Translations under genes and position numbers: made by a program
Assembly (NCBI GenBank): GCA_009780185.1
Contig: WRAN01000006.1
Span: forward strand, 62,001 to 126,000
Source: Defluviitaleaceae bacterium
GTDB taxonomy: Bacteria > Bacillota > Clostridia > Lachnospirales > WQUN01
DNA length: 64,000 nucleotides
Direction of reading: 5' to 3'
Notes under the pieces: generated by a model
What the model was told of the DNA's origin: nothing
Databases searched by the model: none
Seen by the model: the letters and a program-made list of their open reading frames with translations, nothing else
Shown: positions 8,366-16,645 of the stretch, piece by piece
Layout: each line of letters starts with the position of its first letter
Numbering within the stretch: the first letter of the stretch is position 1

Positions 8366-9724
8366 TTATCGTACTTGTACAACTGTTTCGGAAGTCCCTA
8401 CCTCTATAACTCGTGTTACTGGTGCCCTTAGCTCTCTGCGTGAGACGATTTCCGGGTCTCCCACCTGTTGGCCGTTTATTCGCATTATGCGTTTTGTAAC
8501 TTCTTGTTGGCCGTAACTGCCTTCCGTGATTATATTGGAAGCAGATACATGCATATTCGAGTTTTCTCTTGTTTCTATTTCCATAGGTATATCTTCAAGC
8601 ATTCTTATTTCTTCTATAGTTCGTACAGTAAGCCGTGGCCTGGTGGTTTCTATTAATATTGTTGAGCCGGTTCGTATGATGTCATCTACTGTAATATTAT
8701 TAAGGCGGCCTAGACTTTCGAGGGTGGTACCAAATTCGATTGCTAAACTGCCCTGGGTATCGCCTGGTCTTATTGTATGTTCTATTACATCGCTGACGGG
8801 TCGCTCAAGCAGTTGAATTACGTCGCTTGGATTATCCAACTCATCTTGGTCAACAAGTGCAGGCCTTATTTGCCATCCTTCTTCAAAGCTAGAATCTATC
8901 GTAGTTTCATCGTCAACATACGGGCGCTTAAGCTCAGCGGCAACATGGTCAGCATCAGATTCGTTGCGAAGCACTGCGATACGCTCACCGTCGATATAGA
9001 TAGCCGCTCCTACAATACGATAAGTAAATTGCTGGCTTAGCCGTACAATCATTTCGGGAGCCGCAACTATCTCACCCCTGCGGGCTCGGGCAGTGTCAAT
9101 AACTGTTTCTTCATTGACTTGAATCTGTGCACCTAGTGACTCAGATAAATGCCTAACCGCATCTTCATGGACAGTGTGAGTTTCCACTTCCCGGTTTATG
9201 GGCATATACCCAACAAATCTATCATCTACATACACAGCCCAGGCATTATGCCTAAGCATACTCATAAGTGCTAGTACAATAAATGCAACCGCAATGAGTC
9301 CTAGCGCCCAAAATCTAAGCACTCTTTTTGCACCAGGAGGGATTAAGGGTTCTTTTGCCTGAGGCGGATTATATAACCTGTCTCCTTGGCCTAGACGGGG
9401 CTTTTGCGACCCTGCCTGCTTCCGTGTTGGCTTTTTCTTTTCAGGTTTTGGCTGACGTGGCCGTTTTTGACCGTAGGCTTTTTGAGCGGATTTGTAAAAG
9501 CCTGTTGATTGTTTTTGAGGTTCATCTTTTTCTGATTTGTGGTGCTTTGTTTGTTCGCTTCGTCCGTCTGGCGGAGCATAATCGTAATGAGAATGGCGGT
9601 CATCTGTTTCAGGCTCATGCAAACGGCGTTGTTTTTTTCCCTGTTGCTTTGGTGGCAAATCAAGGACAATGGGTTTTGGAAGTTGCCTGAGACCTTCAGA
9701 GTCAGGATTATGTGGTCTGGGCAT
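8366..9724 (-). CDS. LysM and G5 domain membrane protein heading the wal operon
   Basis: The 452-residue protein has three parts. The first 130 residues are a basic, Pro/Gln/Lys-rich cytoplasmic tail. One transmembrane helix follows (VLRFWALGLIAVAFIVLAL). Outside is a long region with a LysM repeat (HTIRPGDTQGSLAIEFGTTL, about 305-350) and a C-terminal G5 domain (RTIEEIRMLEDIPMEI..., about 355-452). Related clostridial proteins continue into an M23 endopeptidase domain, which is absent here although the stop is clean. It probably binds peptidoglycan. Being first in the walRK operon, it may report wall state or be a WalR target. GGAGGT precedes the ATG as part of a repeat element. Confidence 0.8.
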   Translation of the reverse strand: MPRPHNPDSEGLRQLPKPIVLDLPPKQQGKKQRRLHEPETDDRHSHYDYAPPDGRSEQTKHHKSEKDEPQKQSTGFYKSAQKAYGQKRPRQPKPEKKKPTRKQAGSQKPRLGQGDRLYNPPQAKEPLIPPGAKRVLRFWALGLIAVAFIVLALMSMLRHNAWAVYVDDRFVGYMPINREVETHTVHEDAVRHLSESLGAQIQVNEETVIDTARARRGEIVAAPEMIVRLSQQFTYRIVGAAIYIDGERIAVLRNESDADHVAAELKRPYVDDETTIDSSFEEGWQIRPALVDQDELDNPSDVIQLLERPVSDVIEHTIRPGDTQGSLAIEFGTTLESLGRLNNITVDDIIRTGSTILIETTRPRLTVRTIEEIRMLEDIPMEIETRENSNMHVSASNIITEGSYGQQEVTKRIMRINGQQVGDPEIVSRRELRAPVTRVIEVGTSETVVQVR

Positions 9725-9731
9725 ATCGGCA

Positions 9732-9831
9732 CCTCCTTTTAAATGAGGGCTTTGCCCTCAAGCTCCCGCCGCTTCGCGAGGCTAAGCCCCACTCCGCTTC
9801 CTCGCTTCGCTGCGGGGTCGTGCTTTGCACG
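9732..9831 (-). repeat. Hairpin/RBS repeat element, full-length copy 1
   Basis: Read on the - strand the element starts with CGTGCaaaGCACG and continues CCCCGCAGC...AGCGAGGAAGC. It then passes through GGCGGGAGCTTGAGGGC and closes with the hairpin GAGGGCaaaGCCCTC fused to ATTTAAAAGGAGGT, which is the ribosome-binding site of the LysM/G5 gene. It aligns over its whole length with 56464-56563. It begins just after the ispE stop. Confidence 0.8.
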
Positions 9832-9843
9832 GCTTGCGTTGGT

Positions 9844-10680
9844 TTAGTTTATCGTTTCAGTCAGGAATGTCCTTCCCGTTATATTTTCAATTTTCACTTG
9901 CGTTTTTTTAGCAGTTTCTTTATCTAAAAAATATCCGAAAACCGATGGCCCAGAGCCGCTCATTGCAGCATTCATGGCACCTTGAGTTATCATTTCGTTA
10001 ATAAGCTTTTGAATTATTGGATGTAATTTTATGGTTACATCAGCAAGGTCATTATTGAAATTTTTTGCTATGTCTCTCAGGTTTCCTTTGGCCAATGCAG
10101 TTATCATATCATCTATGTTATTGCTTACTCCAGGTTTGCACTTATTAAAGATTGCTGCTGTGGATACATAAATATCAGGGCAAGCCAGAAGTACCCAGCA
10201 GTGAGGATGGACGGGTAGGGGGGTTAGTTTTTCTCCTATCCCTTCCGCCAATGCAGTGCCCCCTAGTAAACAAAAAGGCACATCCGCCCCGAAGCGCTGC
10301 CCTATTTCCATTAGGGTATGTAGGGGGATGTTAAGGTCAAATAACTGATTTATTCCCACCAGGGTCGCGGCACAATCGCTGCTTCCTCCAGCTAAGCCTG
10401 CCGCCTGAGGTATTCGCTTTTCTAATTGTATGCAAATCGGTTGAACGATATTGTACTCTTTTATCAAGAATTTCGCGGCTTTGGTTACAAGATTACGATC
10501 ATCTGTGGGGAGAGCTGGATCACTGCATATTAACTGAAACCCATTATTGTTCTTAGATATAGATATAGTCACTGTGTCATGTAACGCCAGCATCTGCATT
10601 ACAGATCGCAGGTCGTGATAACCGTCAGATCTTTTTCTTAGAACATCCAAAATAAGGTTAATTTTGGAAAAAGCCCTCAT
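9844..10680 (-). CDS. ispE: 4-diphosphocytidyl-2-C-methyl-D-erythritol kinase
   Basis: GHMP-family kinase (278 aa) that phosphorylates CDP-methylerythritol in the non-mevalonate isoprenoid pathway. It starts MRAFSKINLILDVLRKRSDGYHDL, the standard IspE N terminus, which fixes the start at 10680. A longer frame upstream would cross the rpsI terminator and rpsI itself and is rejected. The ATP-binding loop is IPQAAGLAGGSSDCAATL and the third motif is MSGSGPSVFG. A terminator hairpin sits directly before the ATG. Its GGGGG arm, 11 nt upstream, is the only purine-rich stretch that could serve as ribosome-binding site. Confidence 0.95.
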   Translation of the reverse strand: MRAFSKINLILDVLRKRSDGYHDLRSVMQMLALHDTVTISISKNNNGFQLICSDPALPTDDRNLVTKAAKFLIKEYNIVQPICIQLEKRIPQAAGLAGGSSDCAATLVGINQLFDLNIPLHTLMEIGQRFGADVPFCLLGGTALAEGIGEKLTPLPVHPHCWVLLACPDIYVSTAAIFNKCKPGVSNNIDDMITALAKGNLRDIAKNFNNDLADVTIKLHPIIQKLINEMITQGAMNAAMSGSGPSVFGYFLDKETAKKTQVKIENITGRTFLTETIN

Positions 10681-10686
10681 CTGCAC

Positions 10687-10712
10687 AAAACCCCCGGCGC
10701 TTGGCCGGGGGT
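10687..10712 (-). terminator. rpsI terminator abutting the ispE start
   Basis: GCCGGGGG (10704-10711) pairs with CCCCCGGC (10691-10698) around a 5-nt loop. On the - strand the stem is followed by TTTT (10687-10690) and then, 6 nt later, by the ispE ATG. It should end the rplM-rpsI transcript. Readthrough would feed ispE. Confidence 0.85.
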
Positions 10713-10744
10713 CTTTTGGGTATGCGCATACATGCGCCATAAAA

Positions 10745-11137
10745 TTAACGCTTGGAGAACTGAGGCGCACGTCTTGCACCTTTGAGTCCATACTTTTTAC
10801 GCTCTTTCATCCGTGGGTCACGTGTCAGAAAGCCTGCACGCTTTAGGGGCTGTCTGAAGTCACCGTCGGCTTCAAGCAAAGCCCTAGATATGCCGTGGCG
10901 GATTGCGCCGGCTTGGCCTGTGTAGCCACCACCAAATACATTGACTTTTACATCAAACTTGGCTGTGGTACCTGTCAGCTCAAGAGGTTGGCGTACAATC
11001 AGCTTCAGGGTTTCTAAGCCAAAATAATCATCTATACCGCGCTTATTGATAATAATGTCGCCCTTACCTGGCAATAGGTACACCCTGGCGACGGCGCTTT
11101 TTCTTCTGCCTGTACCATAATATGAAACTGCTGCCAT
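10745..11137 (-). CDS. rpsI: 30S ribosomal protein S9
   Basis: 130 residues, full length for bacterial S9. It begins [19 protein letters not shown] and ends with the basic tail [16 protein letters not shown] that reaches the P-site tRNA. It follows rplM by 22 bp on the same strand, the usual L13-S9 pair. AAAGGAG precedes the ATG. Confidence 0.98.
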   Translation of the reverse strand: MAAVSYYGTGRRKSAVARVYLLPGKGDIIINKRGIDDYFGLETLKLIVRQPLELTGTTAKFDVKVNVFGGGYTGQAGAIRHGISRALLEADGDFRQPLKRAGFLTRDPRMKERKKYGLKGARRAPQFSKR

Positions 11138-11159
11138 AAAAATCTCCTTTATAAACCTT

Positions 11160-11600
11160 TTACAGATTTGTTATAGTCAGTACTTCAGGCTTTTGAGCCT
11201 CGTGTTTATGAGTCGGGCCAGCGTATACGTGAAGTTTTTTGAACATCTGCCGACCTAGGTTGTTCTTAGGCAACATGCCTTTAATTGCATGTGTAAGGAC
11301 GTACTCTGGTTTGCGCTTTAGCACTTCTTTGAGTACGGTTTCTTTGCGATGTCCAATCCAACCTGAGTGGCGGACATATAACTTTTGGTCTAGCTTTTTG
11401 CCTGTTACGCGAACTTTGTCAGCGTTTACTATAATTACATAGTCCCCACAGTCTACGTTTGGACTGAATTCAGGCTTATGCTTTCCGCGTAAAATAGCGG
11501 CTATTTGGGAACTCAAACGGCCCAGGAGCATACCTTCGGCATCTACAACATGCCACTTGCGCTGGACTTCCTGGGGCTTAGTGATATGGGTGGTGCGCAT
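11160..11600 (-). CDS. rplM: 50S ribosomal protein L13
   Basis: 146 residues, full length. It contains [19 protein letters not shown] near the start and the conserved [20 protein letters not shown] near the end. The ATG at 11600 follows GTGGAGG. The frame can be extended to a GTG at 11612, but that GTG is part of the ribosome-binding site. It heads the rplM-rpsI operon with its own promoter about 90 nt upstream. Confidence 0.97.
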   Translation of the reverse strand: MRTTHITKPQEVQRKWHVVDAEGMLLGRLSSQIAAILRGKHKPEFSPNVDCGDYVIIVNADKVRVTGKKLDQKLYVRHSGWIGHRKETVLKEVLKRKPEYVLTHAIKGMLPKNNLGRQMFKKLHVYAGPTHKHEAQKPEVLTITNL

Positions 11601-11660
11601 GAATACCTCCACTTTTTAAACAGTTGTTTGTTATTGTGTTTCTTATTTAGAAGCATTTCG

Positions 11661-11680
11661 TGATTCCGGGGCGGAAATCA
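11661..11680 (-). promoter_or_regulatory. Hairpin in the rplM leader, possible L13 leader
   Basis: The 5' leader of rplM, about 80 nt, holds a stem TGATTTCC/GGAATCA (one bulged base) around GCCCC. Rplm leaders in Bacillota are known autoregulatory RNA targets of L13. The position fits, but I cannot confirm the Rfam L13-leader consensus by eye. Confidence 0.35.
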
Positions 11681-11685
11681 ATCTC

Positions 11686-11714
11686 ATCTTAAAAGATGTC
11701 TCGACAAAAGTCAA
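11686..11714 (-). promoter_or_regulatory. Sigma-A promoter of rplM-rpsI
   Basis: On the - strand, TTGACT (11709-11714), a 17-bp spacer and TAAGAT (11686-11691) form a strong promoter, about 85 nt upstream of the rplM start. Confidence 0.75.
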
Positions 11715-11766
11715 GAAAAAATTGGACGTATGCAGTTTTGATGATACCGACAAAGGTTTTTTTGTT

Positions 11767-11794
11767 TTGATGATTTGTTAAAAAGCGATATAAT
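11767..11794 (+). promoter_or_regulatory. Sigma-A promoter of the MFS transporter gene
   Basis: TTGATG (11767-11772), a 16-bp spacer and a perfect TATAAT (11789-11794). Transcription would start near 11801, which excludes the TTG at 11775 as start codon of the downstream gene. Confidence 0.7.
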
Positions 11795-11822
11795 CCAAGA
11801 TGAAAAATCAATAGATAGGAAT

Positions 11823-13148
11823 ATGCCCGTGAGAAGAATAAAAATAAGAAATCCTTTTACCGCCATATGGATGTACTTTGCTCGTATGCGAAGCTTTGCC
11901 ACACACAACCCTGTGGCTACTAATTACGCTATCGATGGGCTTTTGGTAATAGGGGCGCTTAATCTTGCAGGAAGTAATAATAATATATTTGCCCAGCGCC
12001 TTGGGGCAGGGGATTTTCATCTGGCTATGATGCAGTTTTTGCCTCAGAGTATTAATCTTTTGATTATTATCCCGGCGGGGTTATTTGCCGACAGCTTGCG
12101 AAATAAGGCGCGTATGGTTTCAGGAGCTTTGGTTGCCGCTTCGTTTTTCTTTATGGTAGTTGCTGGTATCAGTTTTATTACAGATCAGCCTCTTTACTTT
12201 TTTCTTATTTTTCTGGCTTTGGCCAATGCGTCCAGTATGGTGTACAACATCGGCTGGCAAGGTTTCTTCCCGGAAGTCGTGGAAGCTGAGAAGCGTAATG
12301 CCGTTCTTACTATACGCTCAAGGGTTAGTATACTTGTATCCTTAATTGCCCCACTTATAAGCGGTGGGATACTGGCTTCCATTCCCAGTGAAGAAGGAAA
12401 AATAATCGCTCATCAGGTATTTTATGCCATTGTCGCCATAATGCTGTTGGGCAATGCATTTCATCTCAAGAAAATTAAAGCCACAAAACCGGCTCCTCCT
12501 ACTAATCTAAAACTTAGAGAAATAAAAAAAGCAAGCTCTCGCCTGCTTAGGAATAAACCATTTGTCATTTTTACTCTTGTAGCTCTATTTTTTCACATGA
12601 CATGGCAGATGGACTGGACGCTGTACTTTATTGGTCAGGCCAATTATCTTCATATGAATGAGTTTCAGCTAAGTCTTACGGCAGTGGGTTCTACGGCGGC
12701 TCATTTTCTTACATTAAAATTCTGGAGTAAGCGCAATCAGCGTCATGGTGTGGAAAAGCCTGTAACCTTTAGCATATTAGGCTTTGCCCTTTGTCCTGTG
12801 GCAATACTAGTATCAACAAGCCTGCCTATAGCTTTTGGGCCTACTGTATTTTTGATGATTCATACCTTTGCTATGATGTTTACAGTCACTGTCGGGCTTA
12901 ATTTTTTCCAGTGTCTTATTCCAGTGCTTGATGAGGAATATCGAAGTTTTTCTGTCTCGGTGTACACTTGCCTTATGACCCTAAGCAATGCAGTGATGCC
13001 TCTTGCCGGGGTAGCTTTATATCGCAGTTTAGGAGGCAATATCACAGGTCTAAGAATAACATTTGCCATTGTTTTTGTGCTTAGGATTATAGCCGCAGGT
13101 ATTTGGTGGCTGAGAATAAAAAAGGCCCCGAAGGGAGCCGTAGAGTAG
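11823..13148 (+). CDS. Major facilitator superfamily transporter
   Basis: 441-residue membrane protein with about twelve hydrophobic segments in two halves joined by a basic cytoplasmic loop (HLKKIKATKPAPPTN, about residue 220-245). A cytoplasmic loop with FADSLRNKARMVSGALVAAS between helices 2 and 3 corresponds to the MFS motif A. The start at ATG 11823 follows TAGGA and lies about 20 nt below the predicted transcription start. It is monocistronic, divergent from rplM, and ends in its own terminator. The substrate cannot be predicted. Multidrug or sugar efflux is usual for this type. Confidence 0.85.
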   Translation: MPVRRIKIRNPFTAIWMYFARMRSFATHNPVATNYAIDGLLVIGALNLAGSNNNIFAQRLGAGDFHLAMMQFLPQSINLLIIIPAGLFADSLRNKARMVSGALVAASFFFMVVAGISFITDQPLYFFLIFLALANASSMVYNIGWQGFFPEVVEAEKRNAVLTIRSRVSILVSLIAPLISGGILASIPSEEGKIIAHQVFYAIVAIMLLGNAFHLKKIKATKPAPPTNLKLREIKKASSRLLRNKPFVIFTLVALFFHMTWQMDWTLYFIGQANYLHMNEFQLSLTAVGSTAAHFLTLKFWSKRNQRHGVEKPVTFSILGFALCPVAILVSTSLPIAFGPTVFLMIHTFAMMFTVTVGLNFFQCLIPVLDEEYRSFSVSVYTCLMTLSNAVMPLAGVALYRSLGGNITGLRITFAIVFVLRIIAAGIWWLRIKKAPKGAVE

Positions 13149-13153
13149 GACTT

Positions 13154-13177
13154 ATTTTACAATTGTGTAAAATTTTT
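13154..13177 (+). terminator. Terminator of the MFS gene
   Basis: ATTTTACA (13154-13161), loop ATTG, TGTAAAAT (13166-13173) and a T tract, 5 bp after the stop codon. Confidence 0.8.
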
Positions 13178-13227
13178 ATTAGGTACTTGTATAATTCCTC
13201 TTAAAATGGTAAATATTATACCTGTGA

Positions 13228-13247
13228 CCTTAAACTTAGGTTTAAGG
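13228..13247. promoter_or_regulatory. Palindrome resembling a MerR-family operator, no gene attached
   Basis: CCTTAAAC-TTAG-GTTTAAGG is preceded by TGTGA, giving TGACCTTAAAC. MerR-family operators of this style normally fill the 19-bp gap between TTGACC and a -10. No clear -10 follows. It lies between two convergent genes and may be a relic. Confidence 0.35.
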
Positions 13248-13269
13248 AACAACTAAATATCCCCCCTCA

Positions 13270-13300
13270 AGCCCGGCCCCACCCCCCCTGTGGTCGGGCT
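13270..13300. terminator. GC-rich hairpin after the CPBP protease gene
   Basis: AGCCCGACCACA and TGGGGCCGGGCT pair with two mismatches around a C-rich loop, 8 nt past the stop of the leftward gene. No T tract follows on the - strand, so termination strength is uncertain. The 13148-13308 gap contains only this, the MFS terminator and the palindrome at 13228. Confidence 0.45.
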
Positions 13301-13307
13301 ATTCCTT

Positions 13308-14306
13308 TTAAGGGGATATTAAGGGGATAATGGAAAACATGGTTACAAGTATTAGAAAGACTATAATAATTGCTTTAAAATATGGGTCATGTGTATAGTG
13401 CCTGGTAGTTTCGGGGAAATCGTGTGGGGGGGACTGCTCGCCAAAGGTATTATAGGTGTTTGTATCAGTTATAGGTGTTGGAGCATCGTCGCAACGTTTG
13501 CTGTGTTTTTTAAGCATCCTAAACAAAATTATAATTACAGGCATAAGCAAAATGGTTATGCTGCCCATGACTAGAATCGCTTGGGCTTCAGCGCTTAGCC
13601 CAGTGGATGGACTTGCAACCTCTGTCGGTTCTATTAAAAATACAAGCCTCCCCAAAATCCCTTGAGATGCATTGATTATGAAGTGAGGTAATATCCCTGC
13701 CCATATACTCTTGGTATAATGTACCATGTACGCAAAGATTGCCCCTAACGCAAAGGCATAAGCAAACTGCTGCAAGTTAAGATGAATAATCCCAAAGAAG
13801 AGGCCGTTTAATAAAGCGGCCTTTCTTATTGGAAATACCCCATGCTTTGTCTGGATATACCCCCGGAAAACCAGCTCTTCGCATACAGCAGGTGTAACAG
13901 CAGAGGCAAGTAGAATAAGCCACAAAGGCTGTTCCATAAAAGTATAAATCATCTCGGATACAAGATTAGGGAAGAAAAGTGAGGATATACCAGATATAGT
14001 CATCATTGCCGGCTGAAGCAAGAAGCCAAGTACCACAATAATCAGGATGCTAATGCCGCTAAGCTTCTGCCTTGGAAGATGTGCCAGGAGAGACTCTTTT
14101 TTTATGCGGCTCCACACCACTAATGGAAGAATTAATCCACCAAGCTGCATAGCTATAATAAACCAAGGAGACTGCAAAATAAGATTCATATCCCAAATCC
14201 CTAGTTCCCCAAGTATCGCTACTGGCGTAACAGAAACAAACTGAAAGCCTACAAACCATACAAGGATAACTAGCATAAATTTACTGCCTTCTGTGTGCTT
14301 ACCCAT
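13308..14306 (-). CDS. CPBP family intramembrane metalloprotease
   Basis: 332-residue polytopic protein of the CAAX-protease/bacteriocin-processing (Abi) family. The diagnostic motifs are EELVFRG with the paired glutamates, then FFGIIHLNLQQF and, later, the HFIINASQG helix. These supply the glutamate and histidine metal ligands. The ATG at 14306 overlaps the stop of the upstream membrane-protein gene by 1 nt, so translation is coupled. A hydrophilic C-terminal segment (KHSKRCDDAPTPITDT) precedes a last helix. Family members process prenylated proteins, regulators or bacteriocins; the target here is unknown. Confidence 0.88.
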   Translation of the reverse strand: MGKHTEGSKFMLVILVWFVGFQFVSVTPVAILGELGIWDMNLILQSPWFIIAMQLGGLILPLVVWSRIKKESLLAHLPRQKLSGISILIIVVLGFLLQPAMMTISGISSLFFPNLVSEMIYTFMEQPLWLILLASAVTPAVCEELVFRGYIQTKHGVFPIRKAALLNGLFFGIIHLNLQQFAYAFALGAIFAYMVHYTKSIWAGILPHFIINASQGILGRLVFLIEPTEVASPSTGLSAEAQAILVMGSITILLMPVIIILFRMLKKHSKRCDDAPTPITDTNTYNTFGEQSPPHDFPETTRHYTHDPYFKAIIIVFLILVTMFSIIPLISP

Positions 14307-15013
14307 TACCAAACTACCTCAGGAATGACATCTCCAAAGAACAAAATCTCCAGAGCCTTTGCGATTTCATAATAATGATATGAATTTGAAATCACACCAA
14401 GATATAAATCATCCACAAAAACCCCAACAGATGCAATCATGGGTGAAGAGCTTAAGTCTATGCCCACAACATCATATACCGTGGTGCCATCTTCTAGTGT
14501 TATTGGTACATGCAATAGGTGATTAGATACATGGTTAAACAGATTAATATCAAATGTCTCAATCTCAGCTAGTAAGCCATGTATGGGTTTTATTAAATCC
14601 CCTCCCACGTTGGCGATCATATCTTCTTTGGTAGCAACAACCCCATGTAAATCCCCAACATGAACCATGGCAAAGAATCTAGTAACAATGGCCTGATCCA
14701 TCTGAGGATCTCCCGTAAACATATATGAGCTAATTGATACCCGGTAGCGGTCAGGATCGCCTATAATCGGGTCTAGTGCTTCACTTAGGGCATTAAGCTG
14801 AATAGATGTTGCGGGTGCTTGCCACGCAATATATAGATATTCTTGTTTTGGCGGATTGATAAACCAGGTATTAATAAGGCTTCCAGCAATGAAAATGATA
14901 ATAATGGCTACAAATATGTGTAGCTTATAGTATTCCCAGATATATTGGCGCTTTTCTGTAAAGTTCATTTTCTTGAGCTTTGCGCCCTCTGTTCTAAAGA
15001 AATTTCGTATCAT
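14306..15013 (-). CDS. Single-pass membrane protein of unknown function
   Basis: 235 residues from ATG 15013, which follows AAAGGAG 6 nt upstream; the longer frame would overlap the DUF6062 gene. The N terminus is basic (LKKMNFTEKRQYIWEYYKLHI), then one helix (FVAIIIIFIAGSLINTWF), then about 170 extracytoplasmic residues. I recognise the KRQYIWEYYKLHI start from uncharacterised clostridial proteins but know no function. It sits between the DUF6062 gene (1-bp gap) and the CPBP protease gene (1-nt overlap), which suggests a working unit and a possible protease substrate. Confidence 0.8.
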   Translation of the reverse strand: MIRNFFRTEGAKLKKMNFTEKRQYIWEYYKLHIFVAIIIIFIAGSLINTWFINPPKQEYLYIAWQAPATSIQLNALSEALDPIIGDPDRYRVSISSYMFTGDPQMDQAIVTRFFAMVHVGDLHGVVATKEDMIANVGGDLIKPIHGLLAEIETFDINLFNHVSNHLLHVPITLEDGTTVYDVVGIDLSSSPMIASVGVFVDDLYLGVISNSYHYYEIAKALEILFFGDVIPEVVW

Positions 15014-15014
15014 G

Positions 15015-15734
15015 TTAAAACTCCTTTGTAGACCCAAACATAGCCAGCGCACGAGGAATGGCATCTTTGGCATTTTTCCAGGGTTGATCTGCGTTGCGGT
15101 GATCGAATTTTAATGTAAACCATTCTACATCTTCTTCCAGTTGCTTCATGTCGGCTAGCTGGGGCTTAGCTATTTCTTCAATGAACCGTTCTCGCTTCCC
15201 GCGACTTAGCTTTTCAGTAGCTGTTGCTACAAGACGGGTAAAGTGTGGCAGACAGTAGCTTTTTTGGTCTTTTATAAGCTTTGCCTCTTCCCCGCCCTTA
15301 TTCCATAGATGTAAAAATGTATCAATATATAGGGCAAAGTTGTGCTCCACCTTTTTACATACGTAACAGGAGTTTATTGACTTATCCAGATAGCTTTGCA
15401 TTTTGGCAAGTGGACTGGTCGTATCTTTGCCAAATAGGGGTGAGGATGCTTTTGCGTTTATTATTGCGGTGATATCTTTATTCAGCTGCTGTATATGCGT
15501 ATGCAGCATTAGGGCTAGGCCTAGGCGGTTTTGCTCTTTATACATGGATTCCATATGTGTGTGGCAGAAGCCAATTTTATTGGTTTCCATTCTTATATCG
15601 TCTTCCATATAGGCAGGCCCCATAATAAACTGGATTGCGTGTTCTTCTATACGTTTATGCATTACGCAAAACGCGCAATTTTTCGGGTCGCGCAAAGCTT
15701 CTAGCACCGGGATGGTGTGGATATATTCCTTCAT
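15015..15734 (-). CDS. DUF6062 family cysteine-rich cytoplasmic protein
   Basis: 239 residues with no signal peptide or helix. It contains repeated Cys/His pairs: CAFC (20-23), GFCHTH (56-60), SCYVC at about residue 127 and SYCLPH near 175. These could bind zinc or another metal. The stretch FIMGPAYMEDDIRMETNKIGFC matches my memory of DUF6062. Function is unknown. A short inverted repeat ACTAG...CTAGT lies between it and the M15 peptidase gene upstream. It is translationally close to the membrane protein and CPBP protease genes that follow. Confidence 0.8.
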   Translation of the reverse strand: MKEYIHTIPVLEALRDPKNCAFCVMHKRIEEHAIQFIMGPAYMEDDIRMETNKIGFCHTHMESMYKEQNRLGLALMLHTHIQQLNKDITAIINAKASSPLFGKDTTSPLAKMQSYLDKSINSCYVCKKVEHNFALYIDTFLHLWNKGGEEAKLIKDQKSYCLPHFTRLVATATEKLSRGKRERFIEEIAKPQLADMKQLEEDVEWFTLKFDHRNADQPWKNAKDAIPRALAMFGSTKEF

Positions 15735-15769
15735 ATCGCGCCTCCTTTGGACTAGTATAGCATATCTAG

Positions 15770-16618
15770 TTAGTTACGCCTCTCAAAGTGATGATAATCT
15801 CTGGGGCTAGTCCAATTACCACCCCAAATCCATCCCCTACCTATAAATGCGGTATACACCGCATCCCCAGGAATAATCATACCCGGACGTATATAACTGC
15901 GGTCTAAATACGGCTCTCCGGCGGCAGGCCAAATAACACCGTGGCGGTAATATGGGTTTTGGATGGGGTTGATATCAATAGCCATGCCAAAGCCATGACG
16001 AGAGATTACGTTGGTGCCTGCGATATAGCGGAAGTTAAAAGCGTGTGAGTTATTGGCTGCCATGGATTCATAGTCACTGGCGCCAAAATAATCTATAAGA
16101 CGGATACTGTGGATGGGGAAAGCAGCCTCATATATTTCCTGGAAAATTTCCAAAACCTCAGTCCCGATTTCTGCCGCAACGATAAGATGCCCGATGACAC
16201 TTTCGCCATTAAAATTGACATGGGTCACCGTAAGATACGTAAGAAAGTCGTAGCCGAATGGAGTATTGTCGTGAAAGGTTACTCCGGTTATCTGGGCAAT
16301 AATATGGTCCGGCAAGGGTTCCATTGTAAATATGGGGATAAACTCATATTCTTCCAATGCCTCTTCCTCTAAGTATTCTTCTTCAATCACTTCTATCTCG
16401 TTCATCTTATCCTCCCTAGCTTCATCAATGTCTTCATCTTCATCATACGCAAAATAAGCCTCTTCTTCGGGAGGCTGTTCTTGGTACATATAATCCTCCT
16501 CAATATATCCATTTTCTTCTGTGTTGGGCAAGTTGGCGCCTAGCCATGTGATAACTATTGTAACTGCCGCCATGGCAATAACCACAATGGTGATGATTAT
16601 GGCTTTATTTGATTTCAT
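15770..16618 (-). CDS. M15-type D,D-carboxypeptidase / endopeptidase-like protein
   Basis: 282-residue membrane-anchored wall hydrolase. It has an N-terminal helix (IIITIVVIAMAAVTIVITWL), a Glu/Asp-rich linker of about 70 residues, then an M15 zinc peptidase domain. Zinc ligands are seen in SRHGFGMAIDINP (His and Asp) and in DYHHFE (second His). The acidic linker is low complexity. The start at 16618 follows GGAGG, and its own promoter lies at 16646-16674. It is likely the first gene of the operon that continues into the DUF6062, membrane-protein and CPBP genes. Confidence 0.87.
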   Translation of the reverse strand: MKSNKAIIITIVVIAMAAVTIVITWLGANLPNTEENGYIEEDYMYQEQPPEEEAYFAYDEDEDIDEAREDKMNEIEVIEEEYLEEEALEEYEFIPIFTMEPLPDHIIAQITGVTFHDNTPFGYDFLTYLTVTHVNFNGESVIGHLIVAAEIGTEVLEIFQEIYEAAFPIHSIRLIDYFGASDYESMAANNSHAFNFRYIAGTNVISRHGFGMAIDINPIQNPYYRHGVIWPAAGEPYLDRSYIRPGMIIPGDAVYTAFIGRGWIWGGNWTSPRDYHHFERRN

Positions 16619-16645
16619 GAACACCTCCGCTGAAGTTCTTTGCTA

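Noticed and set aside
10681-10791. Longer IspE frame starting at 10791
   Set aside because: It would run through the rpsI 3' end and a terminator; the family N terminus starts at 10680.
11775-11822. TTG start of the MFS protein at 11775
   Set aside because: It lies upstream of the TATAAT box and so outside the transcript.
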